64,000 nt of DNA. It comes from Magnaporthiopsis rhizophila. Lineage: Eukaryota; Ascomycota; Sordariomycetes; Magnaporthales; Magnaporthaceae. The notes below the pieces were generated by a model. That model had not been told where the DNA came from. It did not search any database and saw only the letters and a list, made by a program, of their open reading frames with translations. This document shows positions 47,127 to 58,000 of this stretch, piece by piece. The stretch lies in NCBI GenBank assembly GCA_003049465.1, contig PYSS01000061.1, positions 63,747-127,746 of the forward strand, given 5' to 3'. How positions within the stretch are numbered: the first letter of the stretch is position 1; every line of letters begins with the position of its first letter. Position numbers and translations under genes: made by a program.

Positions 47127-50100
47127 CTAATTTGTGGCCAAGACTTCCGAGACCGACACATTGGGGTGCTCAATCGACGGTCGGACAATATCCCCGGGCG
47201 GAGCAGCCGCCTTGGGCGGTGAAGCCACAACCTTGGGCGGCCTGCTCGGCGACGGCACTGCTTCAGGGGGCGGCCGGGCCGGGCTACTCCCCGTGGCGGA
47301 GGAGGCGGCTGCTCGCCCCTTCCTGAGCCGCTTCTGCTCCTGTTTTGCCCTTGCCGCGGCCTCCGCCTCCTTCTGATAGGCGGCGTGCTCCTTGATTATG
47401 ACGTCTCGTATCTCGCTCCTGGTCTTGGACGCGTCCACATGCCAGCCGGGCGATTTCTTCTCCAGGATTGCCTTGACAGAGGCGTCGGGGTCCTTCATCA
47501 GAAAGTCGATGTACGACAGCAGATAGGCGCCGCAGTCCCAGTAGTTGCTCTGCAGCGGTATTGCCTTGGCGGTGAGACCAAACGTTGAAGGCATCTTGAC
47601 TTGCTGCTTCTTCTTGTCCAGAAGCTCCTCACACAGGTACTGCTTCAAGTGCGTGCATGCTGGCGAGTGGGCCGAGCCTAGGGAGTCGAGCGTGATGACT
47701 CTTGGTTCTTTCCCGGTGAGCAATGCTGGCTGCTGGGCCTGAGGCGATTCTCTCGTCTGCGATGACCCTGTGGTCCGAACCGGCTCGTTGGCCTTTGAAT
47801 TGTTGTTGCTAACCACAAGGGGAGGGTCCGGAGCTTCGTCATCAGGAATGATGACTTGATTGTTAGGCTCGTCGTCGATCAGGATTGGTGTCTGCTTGGC
47901 GGGAGTCGCTGCATCTTTCTGGCTCAGGGACATCCTCCCCATTTTCTCCTGAACACTGGCGGTGCGAGGCGACATAGAGGGAGATGACGGTATGGAGCAA
48001 CCTTTGGAGGACTTTTTCGGGACCTCTGGAAGCCGCCCATTTGAGCTTCGTTCGGCGTCTTCAAAGTCGTCTCGAGCTCCGGGCCTGGGTTCGTCGGCCA
48101 CGCTCTTTCTCGGGCAAACCCCGGGTGTCGAGGCCGGCTCGTCGCGGATCAGCTTTCCCGGATTGCAAATTACTGCAACCCACCAGTGGCTGTGTTCGTT
48201 GACGGGAACGACGATGAAGTCGTATTTGAAAATGTCCACCCGCGAGGTCCATGATTTGACGTTGTCGTAGTTGATGGATTTTCCCTTGGTAGGCTTCAAT
48301 CTCTCATAGAAGAAGGAGTTGTGGAAGTAGAACCGAGCCGCAGTATCCTTGTCCGTCGCCTGCAGCCTGTTGTGCAGATAATTGAGATAGAAGCTGATGA
48401 TGCTGTCGTTGAGGAATTCGCCGTCGTCGAGACGCGCGACATCTTCCTTGTGGATTATTGTTCGGTGGTACGTGAGGGGCAGTCGCCACTCCCTGTCCCA
48501 GCCGGGATGTTCCAACGTCCAAGCCCGGGGAAGTGATGACGACTCGACTCGGGGGGAGTTGACGGCTACAACCGCGCTGGATGCCGGCACCGAACGGGTG
48601 GAACGCCGTTCGACGTTGGGCCGCTTGACTTCCCGAACCTCCGCATCACCTCCTATGGCCACAGCATCGTCTGCCATACTCTGTCGGAGTCTCTTCTTCG
48701 CACTGGAAGGTTGAGCGAGCTCCAGCCCATTTATGGCCACAACATCATCTGCCATACTCTCTCGGAGTCTCTTCCTTGTACTAGGAGGTTGAGTGGGCTC
48801 CGGGCCACCAAGCAGAACGCCTGTCTTCGCTCCCTCTCGCCTGCGGTTGAGTGCCGTGAGGATGATGTAGTTATCGATGGGTTCCAGGCGGTCAGCCTTC
48901 GAGTTATGCGTGGTTTGCTCTTTGCTTCGCCGAGTCTCGGCACGTTTTTCGGCCAGGTTTCGCGCGAAGTTCTCGACATGGCCTCGCGCATTGTCGAACT
49001 GCTTTTCGGTATTTGTTGCCTCTTGAATGGCCAGTTTTGCCTTGTCCCCAATCTGCCGTTCGGCCCAGGCCACAAAATTGCGCCCGTCTTCTTGGTCCAA
49101 GAACTTGAGAAATAGCTTGCCTCCAAAGTCTTTGAAGCTGGGGCGCTCAATGGTGATATATTGGTGACCCGGGCTGTAGAAGAGTCGGTTCATCGTCGCA
49201 AGACGGACGTGGAGCCACTCGTACGGAAGGGCATCTTGCGTTCGGTTATCCATGGGGGCGTCTTGGCCCCCGGACTGCCTTGGGTCGAGTATTCGTGGGT
49301 CGCTCTGACGAGGTACTAGGACCTGAACATCGTCGCATATAGAACGTGGGGGGCAAACTGCGGCCTTGAGGCGGAATTGGGGCAGATCACGGCCGCTCGT
49401 GATCGGGCCGGTCCCGCGCCGCGGAGAAAACGTCGAGCCGATGTCCCCTTTTGAGGAAAGACTTGAGCTCTTCCCGGCTCGTGGAGCTGGACCAGGCATC
49501 CCCTTTGACCTCTTGTTTGCCCGTCCTGGCATATAATCGTCATCGTTGAGCTCATCGGGGCTATCGGCTTTGGCCCGTTTTCGACCGAGGCGGTCGGCCG
49601 GGATGGCTGGGATGGTGATCTTCAGTTCCTGGCGAGGGTCTTGGTCTTCTCCGGTAAGATCGACCTGTTCGGAGCTGCGGATAGCGCCGTGTTTGGGCTT
49701 CGGTTTCGGTAGTTGCTCTGGGAGAAGCAAAACGTCCTCCTCCTCATCTTCTATGTCTTCGACTCGACGATTGTTGCGGGCAGGAGTTGACGGGAGCTTG
49801 GGAGATGACTTTGGCACATGGGATGATTGCTGAGATTGGCCGGGTTGCCTTCGCGGCCTGCCTTTGCCAGAGAAACCATTTTTCTGATCAACGCTCCGGA
49901 ACTCGTGCACAGCCGGTTGCGACGACTTCCTAGTAGCGGTAGGGCTGTCGCGCTCTGTGCCGCTATCGAGTGATTTTCTGCTGCTTGTAGATATAAGAGC
50001 GAACAGACCGGTCGAGTACTGGTCTCCGTCCCTAGTCGGAGGTCTCTGTGACTCCTCTGATTGATCGCGAGCGGGCCGAGGTGTCTCGATTCGATTTCGG

Positions 50101-50251
50101 TCGTGGGTGATCGGAGTTGCCGGAGGCCTGGGGGCCATAGTGTTTCTGGGCTTGAACGCACCCTCGAACTAGCAATAGTCAGCAAGGACTTCCAGCAGCG
50201 CGCTCTGGCGGTAACACTGCCACGTACGACTCTTTTTATGGCCTCCATCAT
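47127..50251 (-). CDS. ulp2: Ulp2-type SUMO-specific protease (C48 family)
   Basis: Removes SUMO chains from nuclear proteins. Proposed exons: 50251-50228 and 50168-47127 (59-bp intron, GTACGT donor, CTGAC branch), giving 1,021 residues. The short first exon reads MMEAIKRV and joins FEGAFKPRNTMAPRPP. An ATG at 50138 would also work without it. The first 580 residues are mostly disordered, apart from a region at about 300-440 that resembles a PH-like domain. The protease domain starts near WRLPLTYHRTIIHKEDVARL, with the FLNDSIISFYLNYL motif. The catalytic triad appears intact: His at about 669 (in HSHWW), Asp at about 836 (in TLDSL) and Cys at about 887 (in YWDCGAY), with Gln six residues before it. 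A 140-residue low-complexity insertion sits between His and Asp, as is common in Ulp2. The C-terminus is Lys/Arg- and Pro-rich. Confidence 0.92.
48654..48809 (-). repeat. 78-bp tandem duplication inside the SUMO protease gene
   Basis: Two adjacent 78-bp copies (starting near 48654 and 48732) encode near-identical 26-residue units containing KRLR(E/Q)SMADD(V/A)VAI. The copies keep frame and differ at scattered bases, so the duplication is not brand new. Each copy carries a basic KRLR cluster. Confidence 0.85.
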
Positions 50252-51876
50252 CGCCGCCGATTTGTGGAACACTCGAAGCGTACGATGCGCCTAGTGGCGT
50301 TCGAGAGGGTAGACAGGCGGGGCGGCCTTCACTGGTGATCCTCCAAAATATGTTAAGGACAAACGACCTGGGTAGTGCCAACCTCCTCCTATCCTCCGCT
50401 GTCGTTTAGTCGCGTGCTGATTTTAATCAAGGCGGCCGGATGTTTGCTCGCGACGGGACCAACCATAGTATCAGCGTCCCAGGTGGGTAGGGCGGTTTGC
50501 TAGCAGCCGTGTGTTTCGTCGTTTGCTTGCTCCCTTGTTCTTGGCGAAGGATGAGACGGCCTGACAGTTGGGTGGGAGAGGATCGTGCAGCTGCTGGAGG
50601 CTTCGAATCGGTGAATCCCGATGGCCGTTGTGGGTGCGGGGCGCGACTGATGCGGCGGGCGTGAGGGAGGGTCGATGCCACGAGAGAATTTGTGCCAGGA
50701 TCCGGCCCGTACGAGGTTCGGGATTTCCACGCGCCCTCGTTGTGCCAGTCCCGACACGAGGTTTGTTGGCGGGTTGGCTAGGCGGACAGGCGAGGTGCGC
50801 GGGGCTAGTGTTTGTCTTTGATACGGAAACCATGCAGCGGAGTTGAGCGACAGTGAGGTTTGCTCAGGGGACGGGGCCGTTTTTTTTTTTTCTTTTTTCT
50901 TTTCCTTACTTGGATGGGAAAGTGCAGCCAAGGGGCCCTGCCTTGCCTCGGACTCCGTTCCAGGGATGCAGCTGTCCCGCCACGGATGTTTCCATCGTCT
51001 GTGACCAGGCGTTTGGCTAAGCGCCAGGAGGACCCACCGACGGCGAAACCCTCGGCTGAAACTGAACCAATCGCAAAGGCTCCATCACAAGTCGATTGCT
51101 AGCATCGCAAGTAAATGTTTGCAGTCCGTTGAAATTGCACGATGAGTTAGCCGGAAGTATTGCATCTTTAAGTTGGATTTTTTCTCTCCATTTTTCCTAA
51201 GACTTGCAGAAGGGAGCACCTAGACCTACAGGAAATGGGTGTCCCAATTAGCTTTTTTTGCTCGATATTTCTCTCTGTGGAATATCAACGTATATTGGCA
51301 CTTATTGACAAGATACTCCACATGCGACTCAAACTAGGCCATTTCACGGCTCGCTTCGCTAAGGAACTTTGCGACATTCACATCCCTAAGCCAATTTGCT
51401 CGGACACGGGCGACGACTTCCGGTTCCAGCGGGGTTCTTTGTCCGTCCCAGCCATTTGGCGATGCCTCGATGCCAGAGGGCGGAGCCAGCCGCACGTGAC
51501 GAACCCAAACTCCGACAAAGAAGAGCGGAGCTGCCTCTCTTTGCGGTGTGGCTGAGGACGCCGCAGTGCCAAGCCAGGGACCTCAAGCCTCATTCGACCC
51601 ACCAGCCGCCGACTGACTTGTAGCGAGTGATCGCGCGCAGTACGGCCACAACCACCACCTCGATCAGCCTGCTGCGTCGCCTCTGGAGACTCGCCATCGC
51701 AAATTGCCATACAAGCAGTTGCTGCAGCCTGGTCTGTGATGCGCGCGTGGCAGAGCCCTGGTCTCTCCAATTCCCCGGCTTGACTGCGCGGCCGCCTGAG
51801 CAAGTCGGCCAGCCAGACCACCCCGGCGCAGCGGCCAATCACAAGACCACCGCCAGAGCCCACGCCATCCTTGGCT
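50252..51876. other. Divergent intergenic region between the SUMO protease and HDA-subunit genes
   Basis: About 1.6 kb with the promoters of both genes. A T-rich run lies at about 50881-50905. Short open frames on both strands have no domains. Confidence 0.55.
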
Positions 51877-54285
51877 ATGGAAAGGCCGGTCCACCAGACG
51901 CCGCTCTCGCTGGCCGAGCAGCAACAGCACCCTGCGGCAGGAGCTGCGTCGTCTCAGCCCCTTGGATCGCCGTCTGATGTGCTGCCCTCCATGCCGCCGC
52001 CTCCCACTGTGTCAGGGCCTGACACAATGAGCAGCAGCGGCGGCGCTGGGGAGCTCTCTGCCGCCGAGGTTTTGAGGAGGGCCTTGTCTGCCAGCTTTCA
52101 GGCCGAAGCCATGGCCGAGTCTCTGGTCAGCAACCCACCCGCCACCATCGCGCCCTCAGACCTGATGGCGCCCACCACCGCCGAGATCCCTATCCTCGAT
52201 GCGGCCCCAGTGCTCCCCATCATCAGCAGCTCCTTGGAGTACTCGCCGGCTCCCGAGGAACGGCCGGGCACGGCCACGGCGAACGAGTACTTCGTTACCC
52301 TGCCGCTGGCAGCCAACATGCGACAGAGGTACCGAAAGGTTGTGGTGTCAAGTAAACCCGCAGTGGTGGAGTTCAACAATGTATTCAGAAGTTGCTCTTC
52401 AGTGCCCGACGACGCGCTAGTAGCAAAGGTCGACCAGGTGCTCTCGCAGCTTTTGGACATCTGCGATCTGCCCGCCTTCGATGACGACCCCGCCGGCATG
52501 CCGCGCCGAGAAATGATGAGGCACGCCATGGACAGCTGCTCCAAGATGGTCTTTGTATACGAGCTTCTCCATGCGCTCCGAGATGCAGAGCTGCAGGCAC
52601 TCATCCTCGTGCGCCGCGGCCGGGCGTATGACTTTCTTGAAGCCATTCTGGATACTGAGGACTTTAGGTATCACCGGCTGGAAAGTGCCCCGCGGCCCGA
52701 TAACGCTGAGCCTAGCAGGCTCAAGGTGATACTTGCAGCCACAGATCAAGACCCAGCCCTGTATCCAGCAGGCGTCAATGTCGTGATCAACTACGACGAG
52801 TCTGCCAAGGGGCTTTTCGTTGCCAGGGAGGCCATGCCGTCAGAAACCCGGCTCAGTGTCCTGACACTGGCCGCAAGCTATACTATCGAGCATCTCAACA
52901 CCACCATCCCGACAACATTGGAGCCCCAGGAGCGGAAGAATGCGCTTCTGATTGCTGTCTCCAAGGCCTGGGAACTCGTACTAAACCCACCACACCTTGG
53001 CGATCGCGGCCAGCCGCATCTTATCGCGGCCGAGTTCGCGGCCCTGATCAGGGATCCCAACTACGATTGGGAATGGGAGCCTCACGCAATCCCGGAGAAC
53101 GTATGCGACGTCTACTCCAGCTCTGAGAACCAGGGCGACCTCGAGCCGCCGCGAGTAGTCTCTCGCTCTGCCAGCAAGAAGCGCCAGCTGGATGATGCCG
53201 AGGACGACAGGGACGACAACAAGCGTGTGAAGGCCCTTCCGCCGTCGAGCCTCGAGGCGTCTCGCACGCAGCCACAGCTCAGCTCAGCCGCCGAGGCACT
53301 CCTGGCCCAACTGCCAAAGTCTAGCGCACCCAGGTTTGCGGTGCCGGTGGACCATCTAGATGCGATGGCCAACAGGATATTGGATATGGAGAAGCAGCTG
53401 GCCAAGACGGACGAGCTCAACAAGTCCCTGAAGGCGCAGGTCAAAAGTGCAGGGGAGCAGAGGGATTCGGTAAACAAGTCACTACGAGGCATGTACACGA
53501 GGTTCAACAGTGCGCTCCAGGACCGGGCCCTGTTCGAAAAGGAACGGGATAGCGCGGTAGCCAGCGAGGGCAAGCTGAAGGCCGAACTGTCGGCAGCAAA
53601 GACGGCACAGGCGTCGCTCAAGGAGGAAAACGCAGCGCTGCAGCGACGGCTCGCCGAGTGGGTCGCCGCCGCGGCCGCGAGCGAGGCCGAGCCCGAGTCT
53701 CGGGTGGGCAAGATGGCACAGCAGCTGCGCGAGGCGGAGGCGCGGCAGGCGGCGCTGCAGAAGCGGATCGAGGTGCAGGAGAAGGAGCTCGACTATGCGC
53801 GCGACGCGTACCAGAGCGCCAGCTCGCGCACGGCCGAGCTCGGCAACGAAAACAGGCGCCTGGTCGCCCAGGCCGCCGAGCTGGAGCGCAAGGCCTCGGC
53901 GAACGCCGTCGAGATCCACCGCATCCAGGCCGACGCCGCCGCCGCCGAGCAGGAGCGCCGCCGCCGCGAGCTGGCCGCGCTCCTGACCGACCGCGAGCGC
54001 GAGCTCGACCGCGCAAAGGAGGAGCTCCGCATCCTGCGCGCCGGCCGCCGCGAGACCCGCGGCCAGAGCGCCGCCCCGCACAGCCCCCGCCTCGCCGTCA
54101 TGAGCCCCCGAGGCAACGGCGTCGTCGTCCGTTCTGCCGCCGCATCCAGCAGCCGCGGCACTAGTCCTGCCACAGGCGGCGATAGGGGTCCCATGGGCGG
54201 GTACGAGGCCTCGGGCTTGGGTCCCGGTCCCGGTGTCCGCACCGTGCTGTCTCGGAATGGCCGGTTGCCGCACCTGATGGATTGA
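51877..54285 (+). CDS. Class II histone deacetylase complex subunit 2/3-like protein
   Basis: Resembles the Hda2/Hda3 family (PF11496 type), scaffold subunits of the HDA1 histone deacetylase complex in the nucleus. Single exon, 802 residues from MERPVHQTPLSLAEQQ. After a disordered N-terminus, a folded region at about 130-410 carries EYFVTLPLAANMRQRYRKV, VDQVLSQLLDICDLPA, MVFVYELLHALRDAELQALI and the segment from VNVVINYDE to ETRLSVLTL. These match the degenerate helicase-like lobe of this family, which has no ATPase motifs. A basic linker (KKRQL, NKRVK) is followed by a long coiled coil at about 490-730, rich in Glu, Ala, Arg and Lys. A Ser/Gly tail ends the protein. I cannot say whether it is the Hda2 or the Hda3 counterpart. 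Confidence 0.85.
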   Translation: MERPVHQTPLSLAEQQQHPAAGAASSQPLGSPSDVLPSMPPPPTVSGPDTMSSSGGAGELSAAEVLRRALSASFQAEAMAESLVSNPPATIAPSDLMAPTTAEIPILDAAPVLPIISSSLEYSPAPEERPGTATANEYFVTLPLAANMRQRYRKVVVSSKPAVVEFNNVFRSCSSVPDDALVAKVDQVLSQLLDICDLPAFDDDPAGMPRREMMRHAMDSCSKMVFVYELLHALRDAELQALILVRRGRAYDFLEAILDTEDFRYHRLESAPRPDNAEPSRLKVILAATDQDPALYPAGVNVVINYDESAKGLFVAREAMPSETRLSVLTLAASYTIEHLNTTIPTTLEPQERKNALLIAVSKAWELVLNPPHLGDRGQPHLIAAEFAALIRDPNYDWEWEPHAIPENVCDVYSSSENQGDLEPPRVVSRSASKKRQLDDAEDDRDDNKRVKALPPSSLEASRTQPQLSSAAEALLAQLPKSSAPRFAVPVDHLDAMANRILDMEKQLAKTDELNKSLKAQVKSAGEQRDSVNKSLRGMYTRFNSALQDRALFEKERDSAVASEGKLKAELSAAKTAQASLKEENAALQRRLAEWVAAAAASEAEPESRVGKMAQQLREAEARQAALQKRIEVQEKELDYARDAYQSASSRTAELGNENRRLVAQAAELERKASANAVEIHRIQADAAAAEQERRRRELAALLTDRERELDRAKEELRILRAGRRETRGQSAAPHSPRLAVMSPRGNGVVVRSAAASSSRGTSPATGGDRGPMGGYEASGLGPGPGVRTVLSRNGRLPHLMD

Positions 54286-55007
54286 GGCGCTGTGACGGGT
54301 GGCTTGCGTCCGTTCTTTCCTTTTTTTTTTTTTTTTTTTCCTACTTATTATTCTTTTTTTATATTCGGATTATTTCTGGATTTCCCCGGCGTCTCTTCTG
54401 ATTTTCTTCGTTTTTTTTTCTTTTCCTTTGCCTTGGTCGTAGAAATGGATGCCGGCGTTTTGGCGCCCTGATAGATTGGCTGCTAGACATCACTGGTAGT
54501 TTTGTTGAGCAAGACAAACGCACGCTAACGCGCAGCCAAAATAACAAGTGTTTTTCTCCTCTCATTTTATGTGCCGCCTAGCTACCTAGCCAGTTCCCCC
54601 GTCTAGTTTACACGCCATCCAACTAAGCGCCGTCTAGATAAAGAGCAGCCCTCGCCCGAGACGCCTTTCATGTAACTTTTTGGTTTTATATCATCCTGGG
54701 TATCATAAATCCCCCTTGAACTCCCCATCCAACAGAACGAGTAGCACATCCATGACATACTATTCAAGATGTAAATGGGAGGGGCAACGAAAACCAGATA
54801 TAAAAGAGTTGAGATGCATGAAGATCCCGTGGTGACACCCAGGCCATAAAGAGAGAGTGAGAAAGAAAAAGAGAAACACTCGACGCCACTCCGTCGCTAT
54901 ACAGAGAGAACTCAGATGGGGTCGGGAAAGGATTGGAAGAAAAGGAACACAACATTGCCAACATCACCGAGGTTCGCTGCAGCCACCACTCCGAGGATCA
55001 AAGGAAC
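54286..55007. other. Intergenic region between convergent HDA-subunit and XRN1 genes
   Basis: Contains a T19 run at 54321-54339 and more T-rich sequence that fits the 3' ends of the two genes. No gene. Confidence 0.6.
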
Positions 55008-58000
55008 CTAGGACTGTGCTGAGCCACCCCCGCGGCCACCGCGACCGCGCTGGCCGCCTCCACCTCCGCTTCCGCCTCCGCCTCCGCCTCCACCTCGGGG
55101 GCCGCCTCGTCCACGTCCACCGCGACCACGACCACGACCGCGGCCCGAAGGCGCATCCAGGCTCGCCGGGGGCGGAACGTTGTTGTATGACTGCGTTAGA
55201 GCCGCAGGAGGTTGCTCAGACCTATCCGTCCGGTGTCCGTTGGCGCCGCTGCTCGCTGCGTGGTCGCTGCCAGTGTATCCGAGACCACCGCGCCCGCCAC
55301 GGCCGCCTCTGCTTCCGCCCCCACGCTGGTGCGGCGCCGAGCCGAACTGCGGCTGTTGGTTCCCTCCCCCGGGTCTGTACACCATAGTGCTGTGCTGCAG
55401 GCTCGCGCCGCCGCGTGGGCCAGGCGTTCCGTTGGGTTCGTGCCCGCCACCTCTGCCCCGTCCACCGCCGTTGCCGTTGAGGGCGCCGCGCCAACTGCCA
55501 CGCAGGGGCGGCGGTGTAGGCGCGTCGCGCATCTGGCGCATCCCATTGGCCCCGTTGGCACCCCCAGTAAGGGTCGTGACAGATGGCGCCAGGGCATTGC
55601 GTGCCAGTGTGGCCTTGGAACCCGCGACGACCTGGCGGCGCGTCAAGTTGAGAACCGTGGTGGCCGCCACCGTCTGACCCCTGAAGGGCGGGCAGCGCTC
55701 GCCGAGGGTGCCGCCGCTCATGAAGGTCACATCAAAGACGACGTCCAGTAGTTTGGCCGTCGGAGTTCGACTGATGCCCACAACGGTGCCACGCATCGCA
55801 ATGGGGACCTTGCCCGACGAGGATGCGTAGACGACGCGGTCGCCCAGCGCAAAGTCCTGGTTGCCAAGTCGCTGCTCCGCCTCGTCTGGCTTGAGAAGGG
55901 CGCTGCGGGGCGTGCCCTTCAGCGTCTTGCCCTCGAAGGGCGTCTCGTGCAGATTGAGAGAGTCGGCCATCTGCGTCAGGTTCATGACCACCTCCGAGTC
56001 AAGCTGCTCGGCGTCAAGAGGAACCTTCTCAAACTTGTTGGTGTTGATCGACTTCAGCCAGGCGCCGATCTCCTTAACACGCGCCCTGGCCATCGTCTCG
56101 TCCTTCCACAGATCCGTGTCTTGGATATCGTTTCCGTTGGGCCGTGACTTGAGGGCGACAAAGAGGTCCGGGAAGTTCTGCATGTATTGGGCCAACAGCC
56201 CAACCGCCAGCGGGCTAAACTCCCACCCGGACTGGGACTTGCGCGAGTAGCCGAGAACCTTCATCTTCTTGCCCTCGAACTTGAGGTTGAGTCCCAGATT
56301 GACCTTCAGGCTGCCGCCCATGGTGTAGACGAAGAAGGAGGCCGTGATCTTGCTGAGGACGAGCGGGTGCAGGTCCAGAGTCTTGGCGACGGTGTATGAA
56401 GGCATGTATCTGTTGTTGCGCTCGGCCTGAGAGATGACGTTCTTGGTAAACTCCGGCTCGTCCTTCTTAAGCTTGGCAACTCGAACTTCCAGCCGGTTAT
56501 CATTGTGGCCAATCACCTCGAGCGGGCGTCCGAATGCGTACTCGCCCAGGAAGAAGGCGTGGCAGCCAAGCGGGAACTCTTCTTCGATCGGGAGAGCAGC
56601 CCTCTCTATGAAGCGCTGGTCCTCGTGGACGACCTCGTCTACAATCACTTGCGGTGCGTAGTCCGTCTCCATCCCAGGCACCTCACCGTACTCCTTGAGG
56701 GTGGCACCCTCGTCAGTCTTGATCAAGCCCTTGAGCATGTGCACGTGCACCATAGACTCGACACTGCCAATCAGAATACCCAGGCGTCTGCTGTAGAACT
56801 CCTCGATGCGCCGAGACTTGGAGGCAAAGTATTCGATCTCCTTGGTGTGGTGCGGTGTCTGGATGACCTGCCCATGGGCGTCAAGAGTGTAATCAAAGAG
56901 CTCATCCGAAACACGAACGACCTTTGCCTCCTGCAGGAACGGGTAGCCGACATGGCAACGCTGCCCGAGCTTCGCCTTGGCCGAGCTGACAGTCGTCTTC
57001 ATCTCTGTGCCCGACAGTGTGACGATCATGCTCTCGTTGCGGCTCTCCTGCTGGAAGACGCTGACGCCGTGGAAGCCCAGGGTCGCCGAGTAGGGCAGCG
57101 TGGCGAGACTGGGGAAGCCGGCCAGCGCCGACTCGTTGAGGAACGCACCATTCGTCAGACCGTGGAGGAAGTCCAAGCCTTCGGTCGGAGGGAGCTCGAA
57201 GATGTTCATAACGCATCGGCAGTGAGGAAGGTCCGGGAAAATCCCCGGAAGCGATGAGGGGTACACAAAGTCCAGGCTTGGATCATGAGTGAACTTGAGG
57301 GCCACGCCAAAACCGTTGCGCGCCTTTTCGTCGTCGGCAAGAAGGTCGTTCTTTGTGGCCATGGCGTCGAGCAGCCGGCGCTCATCGATGAAGGGGATTT
57401 TAACGACGGCTTCCCAATCCTGCTTCTTGCCGTTCATGTCAAGCACAAAGTCCCGAGGATAGAAGTCGATGATGGGGGAGTCGGCTTCCGTCATGAGCGG
57501 CCAGTAGACCGTCGGGACGATCTTTTTACTGCGATCCGGCAGAACACCCATGAGCTGCTCAAACGGCTTGAACGGCTGCCCGAGCTTGAAGTTCATGTCG
57601 GCGTTCAGGCCCTTCATGACGTCTGAGATCATGGGCGAGTAGTGGTACCTGTAAAACCACGGCCATGAGCGGATGCCGCGGTAGTAGTAGTACAAAACCC
57701 ACTGCAACCCCTGCACGTAATTCTCGCAGAGCTCCCTGAGCCCTTGCTCCTTGAGCTCTGGTGTCGACCACTCCTCGAACTTCTCCGAGTAGTACTTGTT
57801 TTTCCACTCCTGGAATTTTTGCCGGTACAGGCGCTCCATGGCCTCCTTGGCGTCCTCGGGAGACTTGTCGACGACGGCGGCCCGATCGTACTTGAGCATC
57901 TCACGGGTTGCGGCCGCGTTGCCCTCCTCCTCAAAGCCGTCGTCGTCGCTAGCCTCGGGCGACTGTGGGAGCGTTATCACCAGGCTTCGGTTGCCCTCCT

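Noticed and set aside
56505..57257. 250-codon plus-strand frame, and the similar one at 58665-59408
   Set aside because: Antisense to XRN1.
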